Of a stretch of DNA of 64,000 bases, positions 51,137-58,952 are shown piece by piece. How positions within the stretch are numbered: position 1 is the first letter of the stretch; every line of letters starts with the position of its first letter. Location: NCBI GenBank assembly GCA_021799355.1, contig JAJZAQ010000008.1, positions 1 to 64,000 on the forward strand, given 5' to 3'. The notes under the pieces were generated by a model. The model saw only the letters and a list, made by a program, of their open reading frames with translations, made no database searches and was not told where the DNA came from. This stretch comes from Pseudomonadota bacterium. Lineage in GTDB: Bacteria > Pseudomonadota > Gammaproteobacteria > Burkholderiales > Burkholderiaceae_C. The position numbers were made by a program, and so were the translations under genes.

Positions 51137-51706
51137 TCAGACAAAGCGGTTGACGATGACTTGCCCGGCTTTGCGATCGACGGTGATGCCGAGCTTTTTT
51201 TGCGGATTGGCCCTGTTGTAGGCCGTCAGGGCGCTTTTGATCGAGTACTGATAGGCCAGTGGAAGCTCGATGCGGGTGTCTGGCTGCAGACGGGCGAACA
51301 GCGCGAGCATTTGCTTGCGCAGGGTGATGGCGTTGTCGCCATTGCGTGGGCCGATCAGGCCTTTTTTCACTTCGACGGCGTCGAGGTCGAGCAGCGGAGG
51401 CGGCGCTTTGCGCTGCGCGCCGCCGTGCGCGCGCACGGGGACGACGGCCTTGGGGCCGGCGGTGGCTTTCCAAGCGTCGAAGGCGGGGCCCAGGCGCAGA
51501 GTGGATTGCCCTTTTTCATCTTTGAACAGGATGAGCAGCCCGGCGTTGATGGCCAGTTGCAGGGACGGCCGCACGTTGGAGACCACGGCGACGTCGAACT
51601 TGCGGGCGATGTCGGCAAAGGTGAGTTCTTCCTCGGGGTTGAGGGCGAACCAGGTGAGCACGCGGTGGGGCAGCGAGCCTTGCTCGGGGATGTAGGTGGG
51701 CTTCAT
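51137..51706 (-). CDS. Early phage protein with winged-helix N-terminus
   Basis: Encodes 189 residues. The first part (LPHRVLTWFALNPEEELTFADIARKFDVAVVSNVRPSLQLAINAGLL) looks like a winged helix. The C-terminal part (ALTAYNRANPQKKLGITVDRKAG) may be a second DNA- or RNA-binding unit. It overlaps its upstream neighbour by 4 bases. The function is unknown; transcription or replication control is likely. Confidence 0.58.
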   Translation of the reverse strand: MKPTYIPEQGSLPHRVLTWFALNPEEELTFADIARKFDVAVVSNVRPSLQLAINAGLLILFKDEKGQSTLRLGPAFDAWKATAGPKAVVPVRAHGGAQRKAPPPLLDLDAVEVKKGLIGPRNGDNAITLRKQMLALFARLQPDTRIELPLAYQYSIKSALTAYNRANPQKKLGITVDRKAGQVIVNRFV

Positions 51707-52053
51707 GTGTCTTTGTCCTCGGTGGTGCGGTTGGGGCAGGTGCGGCAGGCGCGCCAGAGCTGCACGCGGGTGGGGTTGGTGGCGGCAAAGGGGCGGCGCT
51801 GGTGCTCGATGCAGCGCTGGCGGGGGATGACGCCGAGCACGGGGCAGTCGACGGTGGCGCCCATCAACCCGCCTTCGACGGCGGCGCGAACGCGCTTGAT
51901 GTCGCCGCGGTATTTGCCCGATAGCACCTGGCTGACGACGCTTTCGGAGTAGCCGATGAGTTCGCCGACTTCGCGCTGGCTCATGCCGGCGCAGGCGTCG
52001 CGCAGGGCTTGCAGCCAGTCGCCTTGCTGGGTCTGGGGGGCGCGGGCGGTCAT
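51703..52053 (-). CDS. XRE-type HTH protein with C-terminal cysteine cluster
   Basis: Encodes 116 residues. The N-terminal helix-turn-helix is MSQREVGELIGYSESVVSQVLSGKYRGD. The C-terminus has four cysteines (DCPVLGVIPRQRC and CRTCPN) that could bind zinc. It is coupled by 4-base overlaps to both neighbours. Probably a DNA-binding regulator of early phage functions. Confidence 0.68.
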   Translation of the reverse strand: MTARAPQTQQGDWLQALRDACAGMSQREVGELIGYSESVVSQVLSGKYRGDIKRVRAAVEGGLMGATVDCPVLGVIPRQRCIEHQRRPFAATNPTRVQLWRACRTCPNRTTEDKDT

Positions 52054-52403
52054 GCGCGGCCTCCGCGAAGTTGTTTTATGCCGCCGGGCAGCACGCGGTG
52101 GGCGTTGGGGTCGTAGGTGCTGCCGTCGATGCGCAGCCGTGGGGCGTGGGGGCCGAGGTCGCGCTGCAGGGCGTAGACGGTGTGGCCGCCTTTGCGCCCG
52201 TCTTGCTTGGGCTGGGCGATGCGCAGGATGCCCGCGGCGAGCAGGCCGCGGCAGTATTTGGCGCAGTTGTCGGCGCCGGTGTCGGCGGTGGCGGCCAGCT
52301 CGGCGGCGGTGAAGCGGCGCAGGATGCGCATGGATTGCCAGACGCGGTCGCGCGCCGTGGGCTGGCGGGCGCCGGTGTTGTGCATGCCGACCGTGCCGCT
52401 CAT
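52050..52403 (-). CDS. Early winged-helix-like phage protein
   Basis: Encodes 117 residues. DRVWQSMRILRRFTAAELAATADTGADNCAKYCRGLLAAGIL fits a winged helix; the rest is polar. The start overlaps the MuB stop by 4 bases, so it belongs to the transposition operon. The function is unknown. Confidence 0.62.
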   Translation of the reverse strand: MSGTVGMHNTGARQPTARDRVWQSMRILRRFTAAELAATADTGADNCAKYCRGLLAAGILRIAQPKQDGRKGGHTVYALQRDLGPHAPRLRIDGSTYDPNAHRVLPGGIKQLRGGRA

Positions 52404-53173
52404 GCTGCGGCTCCGAGTTTGCGCACCGCGGCGGTGCTGGCGGGGGCGTGGCCGGGGCTGCCGAGGAAGAAGTCGAAGCCTTTGGGCAGGTCGGCGGCGT
52501 CGCAGGCGGTCAGGCCGCGGCGGCGGGCGTGCTGCTCGACGTTGCCCAGGCCGACGACGACGCGGCGGATTTCGGCGCCGCCGCCGGGCGGGCTGGCGCG
52601 GCGGGTGAGGTCGGCCAGCAGGGCGTCGCCGACGCGAATCTCGCACAGGCCGTCGGCCAGCAGCCGCACATCGTCGCCGTCCAGCCCGGTGAATTCGACC
52701 CACTGGGCCATGCGGCCGGTGAGCTGTGGATGTCCGCGCAGCTTGCGGTCGATGCCGGTCATGCCGATCAGGATGACCGGGCTGGCCGACATGTCGTGAA
52801 CGTCGCGCAGGGTGTCGACCAGGCGCTTGGAGTCGACCAGGTAGTCGCACTCGTCGATGAACAGCGGCCGGCCGGTTTCGCCCAGGCGCAGCACGATGGT
52901 TTCGACCATCGCCGCCAGAGTCATTTTGCGCACGTCGATGTCGAGCTCGCGGGCGATGGCCTCGAGCATGGATTTGGGCGACCACAGCGACATGGCGCGC
53001 ACATAAACCCCGCGCACCTGGTTGACCAGCCAGGTGCAGCCGGTGGTTTTGCCGTAGCCGGTGTCGCCGTACACCAGCCCCATGCCGGGCATGCCGGCCG
53101 AGCGCGACAGCAGCGCATCGGCCGCTTCTTTCATGCGGAAGATGTTTTTGATCGGGACGATCTTGGTTTTCAC
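52400..53173 (-). CDS. MuB-like transposition target-selection ATPase
   Basis: Encodes 257 residues from a GTG start with AAGGAGAAACC upstream; a longer in-frame extension into muA is not real. The AAA+ motifs are Walker A GDTGYGKTT (36-44) and Walker B LFIDECDYL (104-112). MuB coats target DNA, activates MuA and gives target immunity. It lies directly after the transposase gene, as in Mu. Confidence 0.93.
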   Translation of the reverse strand: MKTKIVPIKNIFRMKEAADALLSRSAGMPGMGLVYGDTGYGKTTGCTWLVNQVRGVYVRAMSLWSPKSMLEAIARELDIDVRKMTLAAMVETIVLRLGETGRPLFIDECDYLVDSKRLVDTLRDVHDMSASPVILIGMTGIDRKLRGHPQLTGRMAQWVEFTGLDGDDVRLLADGLCEIRVGDALLADLTRRASPPGGGAEIRRVVVGLGNVEQHARRRGLTACDAADLPKGFDFFLGSPGHAPASTAAVRKLGAAA

Positions 53174-53201
53174 GGTTTCTCCTTGCGGTTTTTGCGACGG
53201 T

Positions 53202-55388
53202 TCAGTCGGTGGCGAACTGCCGCCAGTCGAGGTCGAACGCCTCCAGGGTTTCGGTAATGGATTTGCACTCGGGGCTGCGCAGGTATTGCGCCAGGGCGAC
53301 GCGCTCGGCGTCGGGCACGTATTCGCCGGCGAGCACGCGCGCTTCCAGGCGCTTCCAGCGGGCGTGCACCTTTCTCGGGTCGGTGAGTTCGGCCACGCGG
53401 TCGAAATCGCCCGCCTGCAGCGCCTGCTGCTGGCGCAGCGCGACCACGTTGTCATCGACGGTGCTGCGCGGGCGGGCCGGGCCGTCCAGCGCGGCGCGGG
53501 CCTGCGCCAGCGCCTCGGTGTGGTGCGGCACGGCCGGGCGCGGCAGCGGCGCGACGTTGGGCGCATCGGCCAGGCGCGCGGCCAGCAGCTCTTGCGCCAG
53601 GGTCTTGCTGTTGTGCTGGCCGCGCAGTTCGCGCGCCAGCGCCCGCCCGGCGGCGGCGGCCTCTTTGCCCACACGGCGCCCCGCAATGGCGACATCGCGG
53701 CGGGACACGCCGGTGGCCTCGGCGTCGAAGGCTTCGCACAAAAACTGCCCGCTGCTGGCAAGGAACACGACCACGCGGCCCTGATCTTCCGGGTCGAGCC
53801 GCAGCAGCACTTCGGCGCCGATGTGCGCGCCCAGCTCGGGGGCGGTGTAAAGGCAGTTGTCGTGCCGGATGCCTTTTTTGCCGACCACGCGGCGCTTTTC
53901 GATGGGGAACAGCAGCAGGTCGAGGGCGCGCGTGTCGGCCACGCGCTTGACGGCGCCGGCGCTCTGCGCGGCTTGAACGGCCGGTGAAAGCCCGTTCAAA
54001 CCGTCATGCGGGCGCTGTTCATAGGCGGCGCACCAGCGGTCGAGAAAATCCTGCAGTTGCGCGGGCGACAGGTGCAGCTCGACGGTCTGGCCCTTGCGGA
54101 ACAGCCGCTCGGCAAAGGCTTTGCGGTCTTCGATCTGCGCGCGCTGTGCGACGTTGTGACCGATGAATCCGGGCAAAAGCTCGACCAGGTCGTGGCTCAT
54201 GCTGCGCATGGCGCGCTCGATGTGCGGCTTTTCCCAGGGCGAAAACGGGGCGCACAACCGCTGCCGGATGTGCAGGCTCGACAGGAAGGTCTGCAGATGC
54301 ACGGCCACGTAGTCCTGTCCGTTGTCGGTGTGCACGGTGTCGGGCACGCCCCAGTCGAGGATGCAGCGGCGCAACAGGCTGGCAATGCCCGCCGCCGTGC
54401 CCGTGCGCGCGACCAGAAAGCGCAAGCGGCGGCTGTAGACGTCGATGCAGCCGATGACGGTGCTGCGCCGCAGCTCGCCGGTGTCGGGGTCGAGCAGCAT
54501 GACGTCAGCCGGTGTGCCGTCGAGCTCCCAGATGGCGTTCAGATGCTCGGCCTCGGCGCTGGCATCGCCGAAAGCCGGCAGGAACTTGTCTTTCCAGGCG
54601 TCCGGATTGGTGACGGCCAGGATGCGCGCCTCGTTTTCGCGGCGGTAGATCTGCAGCCAGCGCCGCGCGGTGCTTTCAGCCAGCGTCACACCCAGTCGCT
54701 GCCGGGCGATTTCCACCAGCCGCAGCGGCCCGGCATGCGGGTACTCGAAGCAAAACCACTCGGCCAGTTCGCGCAGTTGTGGGTTGGCGTCGATCTGCCC
54801 GCGCCCGCGCCGGTGGCCGTAGCTGCCGGCCAGCGCGGCCAGCCCGCGTCGGCGGTGCGCGGCCATGAAGCGGTACAGCGTGGACAGGTCGATCTCGCCC
54901 AGCAGCGCCCGCTCGGCTTCCACGCCCGTCACGGCCCCGGTGTTCCAGGCGGCGACGAACAGCATCAAGCCCTTTTTACGCCCCGGCGCCCCGTCGCGGT
55001 CGGCAATGCCGTGCTGTTGCAGCCACTGCCGCGCGGCCAGCACGCAGGCCATGCGCGCCTGCATGCGCGCAGCCGGTTTTCCGCTGAGACCGGCGGCTTT
55101 TTTCAGGCCCTCGATGGCAATGTCCTGCGCCGCGTCGACCATCGCCCGCCGCAGGCTGGTTTGCGCCGCCTGCCGCGCCGCCGCCAGCTCCGCGCGGGCA
55201 TGTTCGCGCGCCAGATGCGCCTGGGTGAGGTCGGGGAGGCTGGAGATGTGATATTCGAGGCCGCCGCCCTTTCCCTCTCGCTGGCGAGACTGCCAGCGAG
55301 AGCGCTCCGCAGCCTTTCTCACGCCGTAGGCGGTACTTGGAAGCCCTGGCAATCCAGCAAGTTGCGTGGAACTGAACCATTCACGCAT
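53202..55388 (-). CDS. MuA-like transposase (DDE)
   Basis: Encodes 728 residues. The N-terminal MuA-type DNA-binding part (about 1-60: EWFSSTQLAGLPGLPSTAYGVRKAA) reads enhancer or operator DNA. End-binding domains (about 70-245) follow, then the catalytic core with D290 (WELDGTP), D355 (HTDNGQDY) and E391 (EKPHIERAM), a D-D-35-E set. The C-terminus binds MuB. It performs replicative transposition. It overlaps the upstream gene by 8 bases. Confidence 0.95.
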   Translation of the reverse strand: MREWFSSTQLAGLPGLPSTAYGVRKAAERSRWQSRQREGKGGGLEYHISSLPDLTQAHLAREHARAELAAARQAAQTSLRRAMVDAAQDIAIEGLKKAAGLSGKPAARMQARMACVLAARQWLQQHGIADRDGAPGRKKGLMLFVAAWNTGAVTGVEAERALLGEIDLSTLYRFMAAHRRRGLAALAGSYGHRRGRGQIDANPQLRELAEWFCFEYPHAGPLRLVEIARQRLGVTLAESTARRWLQIYRRENEARILAVTNPDAWKDKFLPAFGDASAEAEHLNAIWELDGTPADVMLLDPDTGELRRSTVIGCIDVYSRRLRFLVARTGTAAGIASLLRRCILDWGVPDTVHTDNGQDYVAVHLQTFLSSLHIRQRLCAPFSPWEKPHIERAMRSMSHDLVELLPGFIGHNVAQRAQIEDRKAFAERLFRKGQTVELHLSPAQLQDFLDRWCAAYEQRPHDGLNGLSPAVQAAQSAGAVKRVADTRALDLLLFPIEKRRVVGKKGIRHDNCLYTAPELGAHIGAEVLLRLDPEDQGRVVVFLASSGQFLCEAFDAEATGVSRRDVAIAGRRVGKEAAAAGRALARELRGQHNSKTLAQELLAARLADAPNVAPLPRPAVPHHTEALAQARAALDGPARPRSTVDDNVVALRQQQALQAGDFDRVAELTDPRKVHARWKRLEARVLAGEYVPDAERVALAQYLRSPECKSITETLEAFDLDWRQFATD

Positions 55389-55830
55389 CGGATTCCCCCA
55401 GTTGCAGTTGCGCCTTCAGGCGCTTGATGTTCTTGGTCGCCTCGTCGCGCGCCCGTTCCAGGCGGCCCAGCTCGGCCATCAACGCTTCGCGGCCGATCAG
55501 CAGCTGCGCGCCGCGCACTTCGGCCAGCCAGCGCGAAATCAGGTGCGAGCCGCAGGCCACTTCCAGCGCAGGCACGAGGTAAAGCGGCAGGTTGTGGTCT
55601 TCGCGCAGCTCCGAGGCGTAGGCGTCGAGCATGTGCTTGCTCACGTCCTTGCCGGTGAGACGGGTCATCGCCGCGGCAATGCCCCAGCGGTCGCTCTCGG
55701 CCCGGCGCATGACTTCGCTCACCAGATGCGCCACCTGGGTGCGGAAGTCGTGCGTTCCCGGCAGCTCGGGTGCCGGCTCGGGCACCTCGAACAGGTCGCG
55801 GGTGCGGGTGTCTTGCGCTGCGCGCCGCAT
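55381..55830 (-). CDS. Early phage protein between ner and the transposase
   Basis: Encodes 149 residues, helical. DFRTQVAHLVSEVMRRAESDRWGIAAAMTRLTGKDVSKHMLDAYASE is a pattern recurrent in transposable siphoviruses just before the transposase gene. The C-terminus is a coiled coil (RLERARDEATKNIKRLKAQLQ). It may assist transposition or repress early transcription; no firm function. Confidence 0.65.
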   Translation of the reverse strand: MRRAAQDTRTRDLFEVPEPAPELPGTHDFRTQVAHLVSEVMRRAESDRWGIAAAMTRLTGKDVSKHMLDAYASELREDHNLPLYLVPALEVACGSHLISRWLAEVRGAQLLIGREALMAELGRLERARDEATKNIKRLKAQLQLGESDA

Positions 55831-55843
55831 GAATGCCGTCCCG

Positions 55844-56164
55844 TCAGGCCGCTTTCATGACACGATCCGATAAAGAATCGTGTTCATTTTTTTGCTTGGC
55901 GTTGACTATCGGTTTTGTGACCGGTGTCCTATGCTTTGGCGCATAGCGCGTCGGCCAGATGTGCTGCGGCGCGGTGCCGATGGCTTCGGCAATGATGGCC
56001 TCTCCCTTGGGGTACTTGCGGTCGAGCGCCACGGCCAGCGTGCCGCGGGACAGGCCGACGTGCTTGGACAGGGAGGACAGCGTCCATCCGCTTTTGCGCA
56101 GTGCAGCAATCACGTCGGCGCGGTGCCAGTCGAGAACTTCTTCTTGTTGCTGCTTGTTAGACAT
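55844..56164 (-). CDS. ner: Ner-like transcriptional regulator
   Basis: Encodes 106 residues. The helix-turn-helix WHRADVIAALRKSGWTLSSLSKHVGLSRGTLAVALDRKYPKGE, followed by AEAIGTAPQHIWPTRY, is characteristic of Ner/Nlp. Ner shuts down early and repressor transcription in Mu. It is the first gene of the early operon, divergent from the repressor gene across a 123-base control region. Confidence 0.92.
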   Translation of the reverse strand: MSNKQQQEEVLDWHRADVIAALRKSGWTLSSLSKHVGLSRGTLAVALDRKYPKGEAIIAEAIGTAPQHIWPTRYAPKHRTPVTKPIVNAKQKNEHDSLSDRVMKAA

Positions 56165-56226
56165 GTCAATTCACTATAGATGGTTGAACATGATCAGCGA
56201 CTATACAAGAACAAATTCTTGCATGC

Positions 56227-56374
56227 AACTAGCAACTGAACTAGCAACTGAAAAATTTCTAGTGAAACGATAACCTATTGATTCGCAATGGAAAACACGA
56301 ACTTGTCAAGCGAAGAAGAAACTCGCAACTCAGTTGCGAGTTCCGATTCTGCGCCAAGATCAGAACTCGCAACT
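56227..56374. promoter_or_regulatory. Operator array of AACT[A/C]GCAACT iterons
   Basis: Two head-to-tail copies of AACTAGCAACTG lie at 56227-56250 in the ner-repressor intergenic region. Within the repressor gene, AACTCGCAACT (56320-56330) and its exact reverse complement AGTTGCGAGTT (56332-56342) form a palindrome around one base, and a further AACTCGCAACT is at 56364-56374. The five sites probably bind the repressor, as Mu has repeated operators beside its early promoter. Confidence 0.7.
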
Positions 56375-56839
56375 AGACTTCGCGCCGTTGTTGAGTGCTT
56401 TCAGACTAGAGCAAAGGCCGCCGAAGCAGCCGGTGTGCATGTGGATTCGCTATACAAATATCTGAGGGGGGAGGCATCGCCTGGCTTTGAGGCGATGGCG
56501 AGGCTTTGCTCGGCGGCCGGTGTGTCGATGGAGTGGTTGGCTTCAGGGAAAGGGCAGATGCGGCCCGGACAGCCCGTTCCAGACCTTGCGGCAGGTAATT
56601 ACGCGTTCGAGGTGAAGCCTCAGTGGCCCGCCCGTCTTGAGCAGCCGGTCGACACGCTGGCGCGCATCATTTCCACCGTCGACAAGCTGGTCGAGGAACT
56701 GGGCATCCCGGCGTCTGCCGAGACAAAAGCCCAGTTGGTTGCAGGCATTTATCAGAATGCCGAGGCGTATGGCTCCATCGAGCCGGTCGTGGAAAAGCTG
56801 CGCCTCACCCTGGGCGCGCTGAACAAAAAATCGGCCTAG
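56288..56839 (+). CDS. Phage repressor (XRE-type HTH)
   Basis: Encodes 183 residues. A Ser/Glu-rich N-terminus precedes a helix-turn-helix (about 38-90: VVECFQTRAKAAEAAGVHVDSLYKYLRGEASPGFEAMARLCSAAGVS). The C-terminus is helical and may oligomerise (DTLARIISTVDKLVEELGIPAS). It is the only clear plus-strand gene of the phage, divergent from ner, so it is the lysogeny repressor. Operator-like repeats lie inside its first 29 codons, suggesting autoregulation. Confidence 0.87.
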   Translation: MENTNLSSEEETRNSVASSDSAPRSELATRLRAVVECFQTRAKAAEAAGVHVDSLYKYLRGEASPGFEAMARLCSAAGVSMEWLASGKGQMRPGQPVPDLAAGNYAFEVKPQWPARLEQPVDTLARIISTVDKLVEELGIPASAETKAQLVAGIYQNAEAYGSIEPVVEKLRLTLGALNKKSA

Positions 56840-57021
56840 CCGTCCTGCTGTTCAGGCGGCCACGTCGAGTCGTTGGCCGCCTGTTCCTGCCGGCGCGTTC
56901 GCACCAGCCAGGCGGCAACCTCAATGCGCCTTGCGGCCATGAAAACCGGCTCCGGTCCCAGCTGCGCCAGCGCTCGCAATATGCCGCCCAGCACTCGCAG
57001 CAATTCAGGATGTGGCGTCAC
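56836..57021 (-). CDS. Possible 61-residue protein near the phage left end
   Basis: MTPHPELLRVLGGILRALAQ, then AARRIEVAAWLVRTRRQEQ: a helical, basic product convergent with the repressor and overlapping its last 4 bases. There is no strong ribosome site and no family. A further 70-codon frame upstream crosses the end repeats and is not supported. It may be real or a chance frame. Confidence 0.35.
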   Translation of the reverse strand: MTPHPELLRVLGGILRALAQLGPEPVFMAARRIEVAAWLVRTRRQEQAANDSTWPPEQQDG

Positions 57022-57083
57022 CCTTCAAGCCACTTCCATCCCGCCTTGAGGCCGTCTTCAACGCTGTCAGATGGTTTCTCATG

Positions 57084-57292
57084 GTCGCAAATCATGTGGA
57101 GGATTTGTAACAAACAGGCGCATTTTCTCGCCCGTCCGTAAGTGGCGGATTTGTAACAACGCCCTGTCAACCGATTGACCTGCTCGACGCGAAAACTACT
57201 CGTCGCCGCCGAGCTTTTATCCCGCCTCACCCCGCCTTTTCCCGCCTCTTCCCGCTTCGCCTGGTCAGTCGCAATCTATGTTGCACTTCACA
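57084..57292. repeat. Prophage left end with transposase-binding-like repeats
   Basis: GTCGCAAATCATGTGG (57084-57099), GGATTTGTAAC (57101-57111), AGTGGCGGATTTGTAAC (57141-57157) and the terminal GTCGCAATCTATGTTGC (57268-57284) mirror motifs at the other end (21707-21770). The last base of the element is 57292 (CA-3' end). The stretch 57022-57292 has no supported gene. Confidence 0.75.
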
Positions 57293-57297
57293 GTGTC
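57293..57297. repeat. 5-bp target-site duplication, right copy (GTGTC)
   Basis: Directly follows the prophage terminus and matches GTGTC at 21694-21698. Removing the element and one copy rejoins a continuous intergenic region between tRNA-Phe and the amidase gene. Confidence 0.9.
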
Positions 57298-57377
57298 GGC
57301 TGCTTGCGAGAGAGCCGGGAAAAATTGTCTGCCGCGCAGGGCGACATGAGCGCGCGATTGGCTTTACAGTGACGCGC

Positions 57378-58892
57378 ATGTCGTCTGCAGTCATTTCCGC
57401 TTTTCCCACCGACGCCGCCGCGCCGCCGGATGCGACCGAGCTGGCACGCCGCATCCGCTGTGGCGAAATTTCCGCTGCGCAGGCGCTGGAAGAAGCGCTG
57501 CAGCGGTGCGATATAGTCAACCCGCGCATTCATGCCGTCACGCTCGACTTGCGCCAGCACGCGCGGCAGCAACTGGTCACGGCGACTGCGCTGCAGGGTG
57601 CATTCGCCGGTGTGCCGTTTCTGCTCAAGGATTTGGGCATGGATCTGGCTGGTGTGCCCACCAGCCAGGGCAACGGGCGTATCGCGCAGCGCCCGGCAAT
57701 GCAGACCGACGCCATCGTGCGGCGCTGGCAGCAGGCCGGTTTGGTGATTTTTGGCAAAACCAACACGCCGGAACTCGGCTTGAAGGCCGTCACCGAGCCC
57801 GTGGCGTTCGGCCCGACGCGCAATCCGTGGAATACTGGGCACACTCCGGGCGGATCGTCTGGCGGCGCCGCTGCTGCGGTCGCGGCGGGGATCGTGCCCG
57901 TGGCGGCGGCGGCCGACGGCGGCGGGTCGATCCGGATTCCTGCGGCGTATTGCGGGGTGTTCGGCCTGAAACCCTCACGCGGGCGGGTGAGCAGCGCGCC
58001 GCAGTTCGACGAGTTGTGGGAAGGCGCCGTGAGCGCGCACGTCATCTCGCGCTCTGTGCGTGACAGCGCGGCGCTGCTGGATGTGCTCAGTGGCGCCGAG
58101 CCGGGCGACCCATTCGTCGTCGCCCCGCCGCTGCGGCCTTACGCGCAGGAGGTGGGCGCGCCCATCGCACACTTGCGCATTGCGTTGAGCACGGCGTCTC
58201 CACTGGGCGCCGCGGTGGACCCAGCCTGGTCTGCCGCGGCCACCGAGTGCGCCCACCTGCTGCAGACGCTGGGCCACAGCGTCGAGCAGGTCGATCCGGT
58301 CGGCGACGGCATGCAGCTTGCCCGCGACTACCTCACCATGTATTTCGGCCAGGTGGCGGCGCAATTGCAGTGGTGGCGGCAACAGGGCATCCCGGCCAGG
58401 GCGTTCGAGGACGACACCCGGGCGCTGGCGTTGATGGGGCGCAGCCTGTCGGCCGGCGAGTATGCGCTGTCGCGAGCGCGCTGGAACACGCCGATGCGCG
58501 CCCTCGGCCAACTGTTCACCCGGTTCGATCTCTATCTCACGCCGACGTGCGCCCAGCCCCCGGCGCGCATCGGTGAGCTCAAGCCCGCGGCCTGGCAGCA
58601 GCAAGCGCTGCGGCTGGTGCTGCGCTTCGGCCTGGCTGCGCTGCTGCGGCGCAGCGGCATGGTCGAGCAATTGGCGTTCGACAATCTGCAGCGCACGCCG
58701 TTCACCCAGTTGGCCAATCTCACCGGGGTTCCGGCGATGTCGGTGCCTTGGGGGTTGGATGCCCGCGGGCTGCCGCTCGGTGTGCAGTTCGTCGCCGCAT
58801 GGGGCCGCGAAGATCTGCTGCTGCGCCTGGCCAGCCAGTTGGAGCAGGCGCGTCCCTGGGCGCACGCCCGTGCGCCGGTGTTTGCCGCCTGA
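57378..58892 (+). CDS. Amidase-signature family hydrolase
   Basis: Encodes 504 residues. The Ser-cisSer-Lys triad is visible at K84 (FLLKDLG), S160 (TPGGSSGG) and S184 (DGGGSIRIP), with the expected 24-residue spacing of the serines. It hydrolyses an amide bond in the cytoplasm; the substrate is unknown. GatA is unlikely because gatB/gatC are not adjacent. ATG 57378 is chosen; a GTG 9 bases upstream is possible. The prophage lies 85 bases upstream, so its promoter region may be altered. Confidence 0.9.
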   Translation: MSSAVISAFPTDAAAPPDATELARRIRCGEISAAQALEEALQRCDIVNPRIHAVTLDLRQHARQQLVTATALQGAFAGVPFLLKDLGMDLAGVPTSQGNGRIAQRPAMQTDAIVRRWQQAGLVIFGKTNTPELGLKAVTEPVAFGPTRNPWNTGHTPGGSSGGAAAAVAAGIVPVAAAADGGGSIRIPAAYCGVFGLKPSRGRVSSAPQFDELWEGAVSAHVISRSVRDSAALLDVLSGAEPGDPFVVAPPLRPYAQEVGAPIAHLRIALSTASPLGAAVDPAWSAAATECAHLLQTLGHSVEQVDPVGDGMQLARDYLTMYFGQVAAQLQWWRQQGIPARAFEDDTRALALMGRSLSAGEYALSRARWNTPMRALGQLFTRFDLYLTPTCAQPPARIGELKPAAWQQQALRLVLRFGLAALLRRSGMVEQLAFDNLQRTPFTQLANLTGVPAMSVPWGLDARGLPLGVQFVAAWGREDLLLRLASQLEQARPWAHARAPVFAA

Positions 58893-58952
58893 GCCGGCGG
58901 TCGGCATCCTCGCGCCGCATGGCCGGACCGCGCCCGGCCATCGCCGCAGCGC

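Larger units (their letters stand above)
21699..57292 (-). mobile_element. Complete-looking Mu-like transposable prophage (about 35.6 kb)
   Basis: The element is bounded by inverted ends: TGTAAGCCGCAACATGATTT at 21699 and, on the minus strand, TGTGAAGTGCAACATAGATT at 57292. A GTGTC duplication flanks both. The gene order from 57 kb leftward is repressor/Ner, MuA, MuB, early genes, GemA, Mor, Rha, cargo, lysis, Mu-type packaging and head genes, then a long-tailed siphovirus-type tail module. No contractile-sheath genes and no mom were seen. It sits in an intergenic region between tRNA-Phe and an amidase gene. Apart from one frameshifted tail gene the reading frames are open. Confidence 0.95.

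Noticed and set aside
52400-53761. 453-codon version of muB
   Set aside because: The extension lies inside muA and lacks similarity; GTG 53173 has a strong ribosome site.
57018-57230. 70-codon frame at the phage left end
   Set aside because: It runs across the transposase-binding repeats and has no ribosome site or family.
56836-57230. Toxin-antitoxin pair at the phage left end
   Set aside because: Two overlapping short frames, but neither shows a known toxin or antitoxin fold and the upstream one covers the end repeats.
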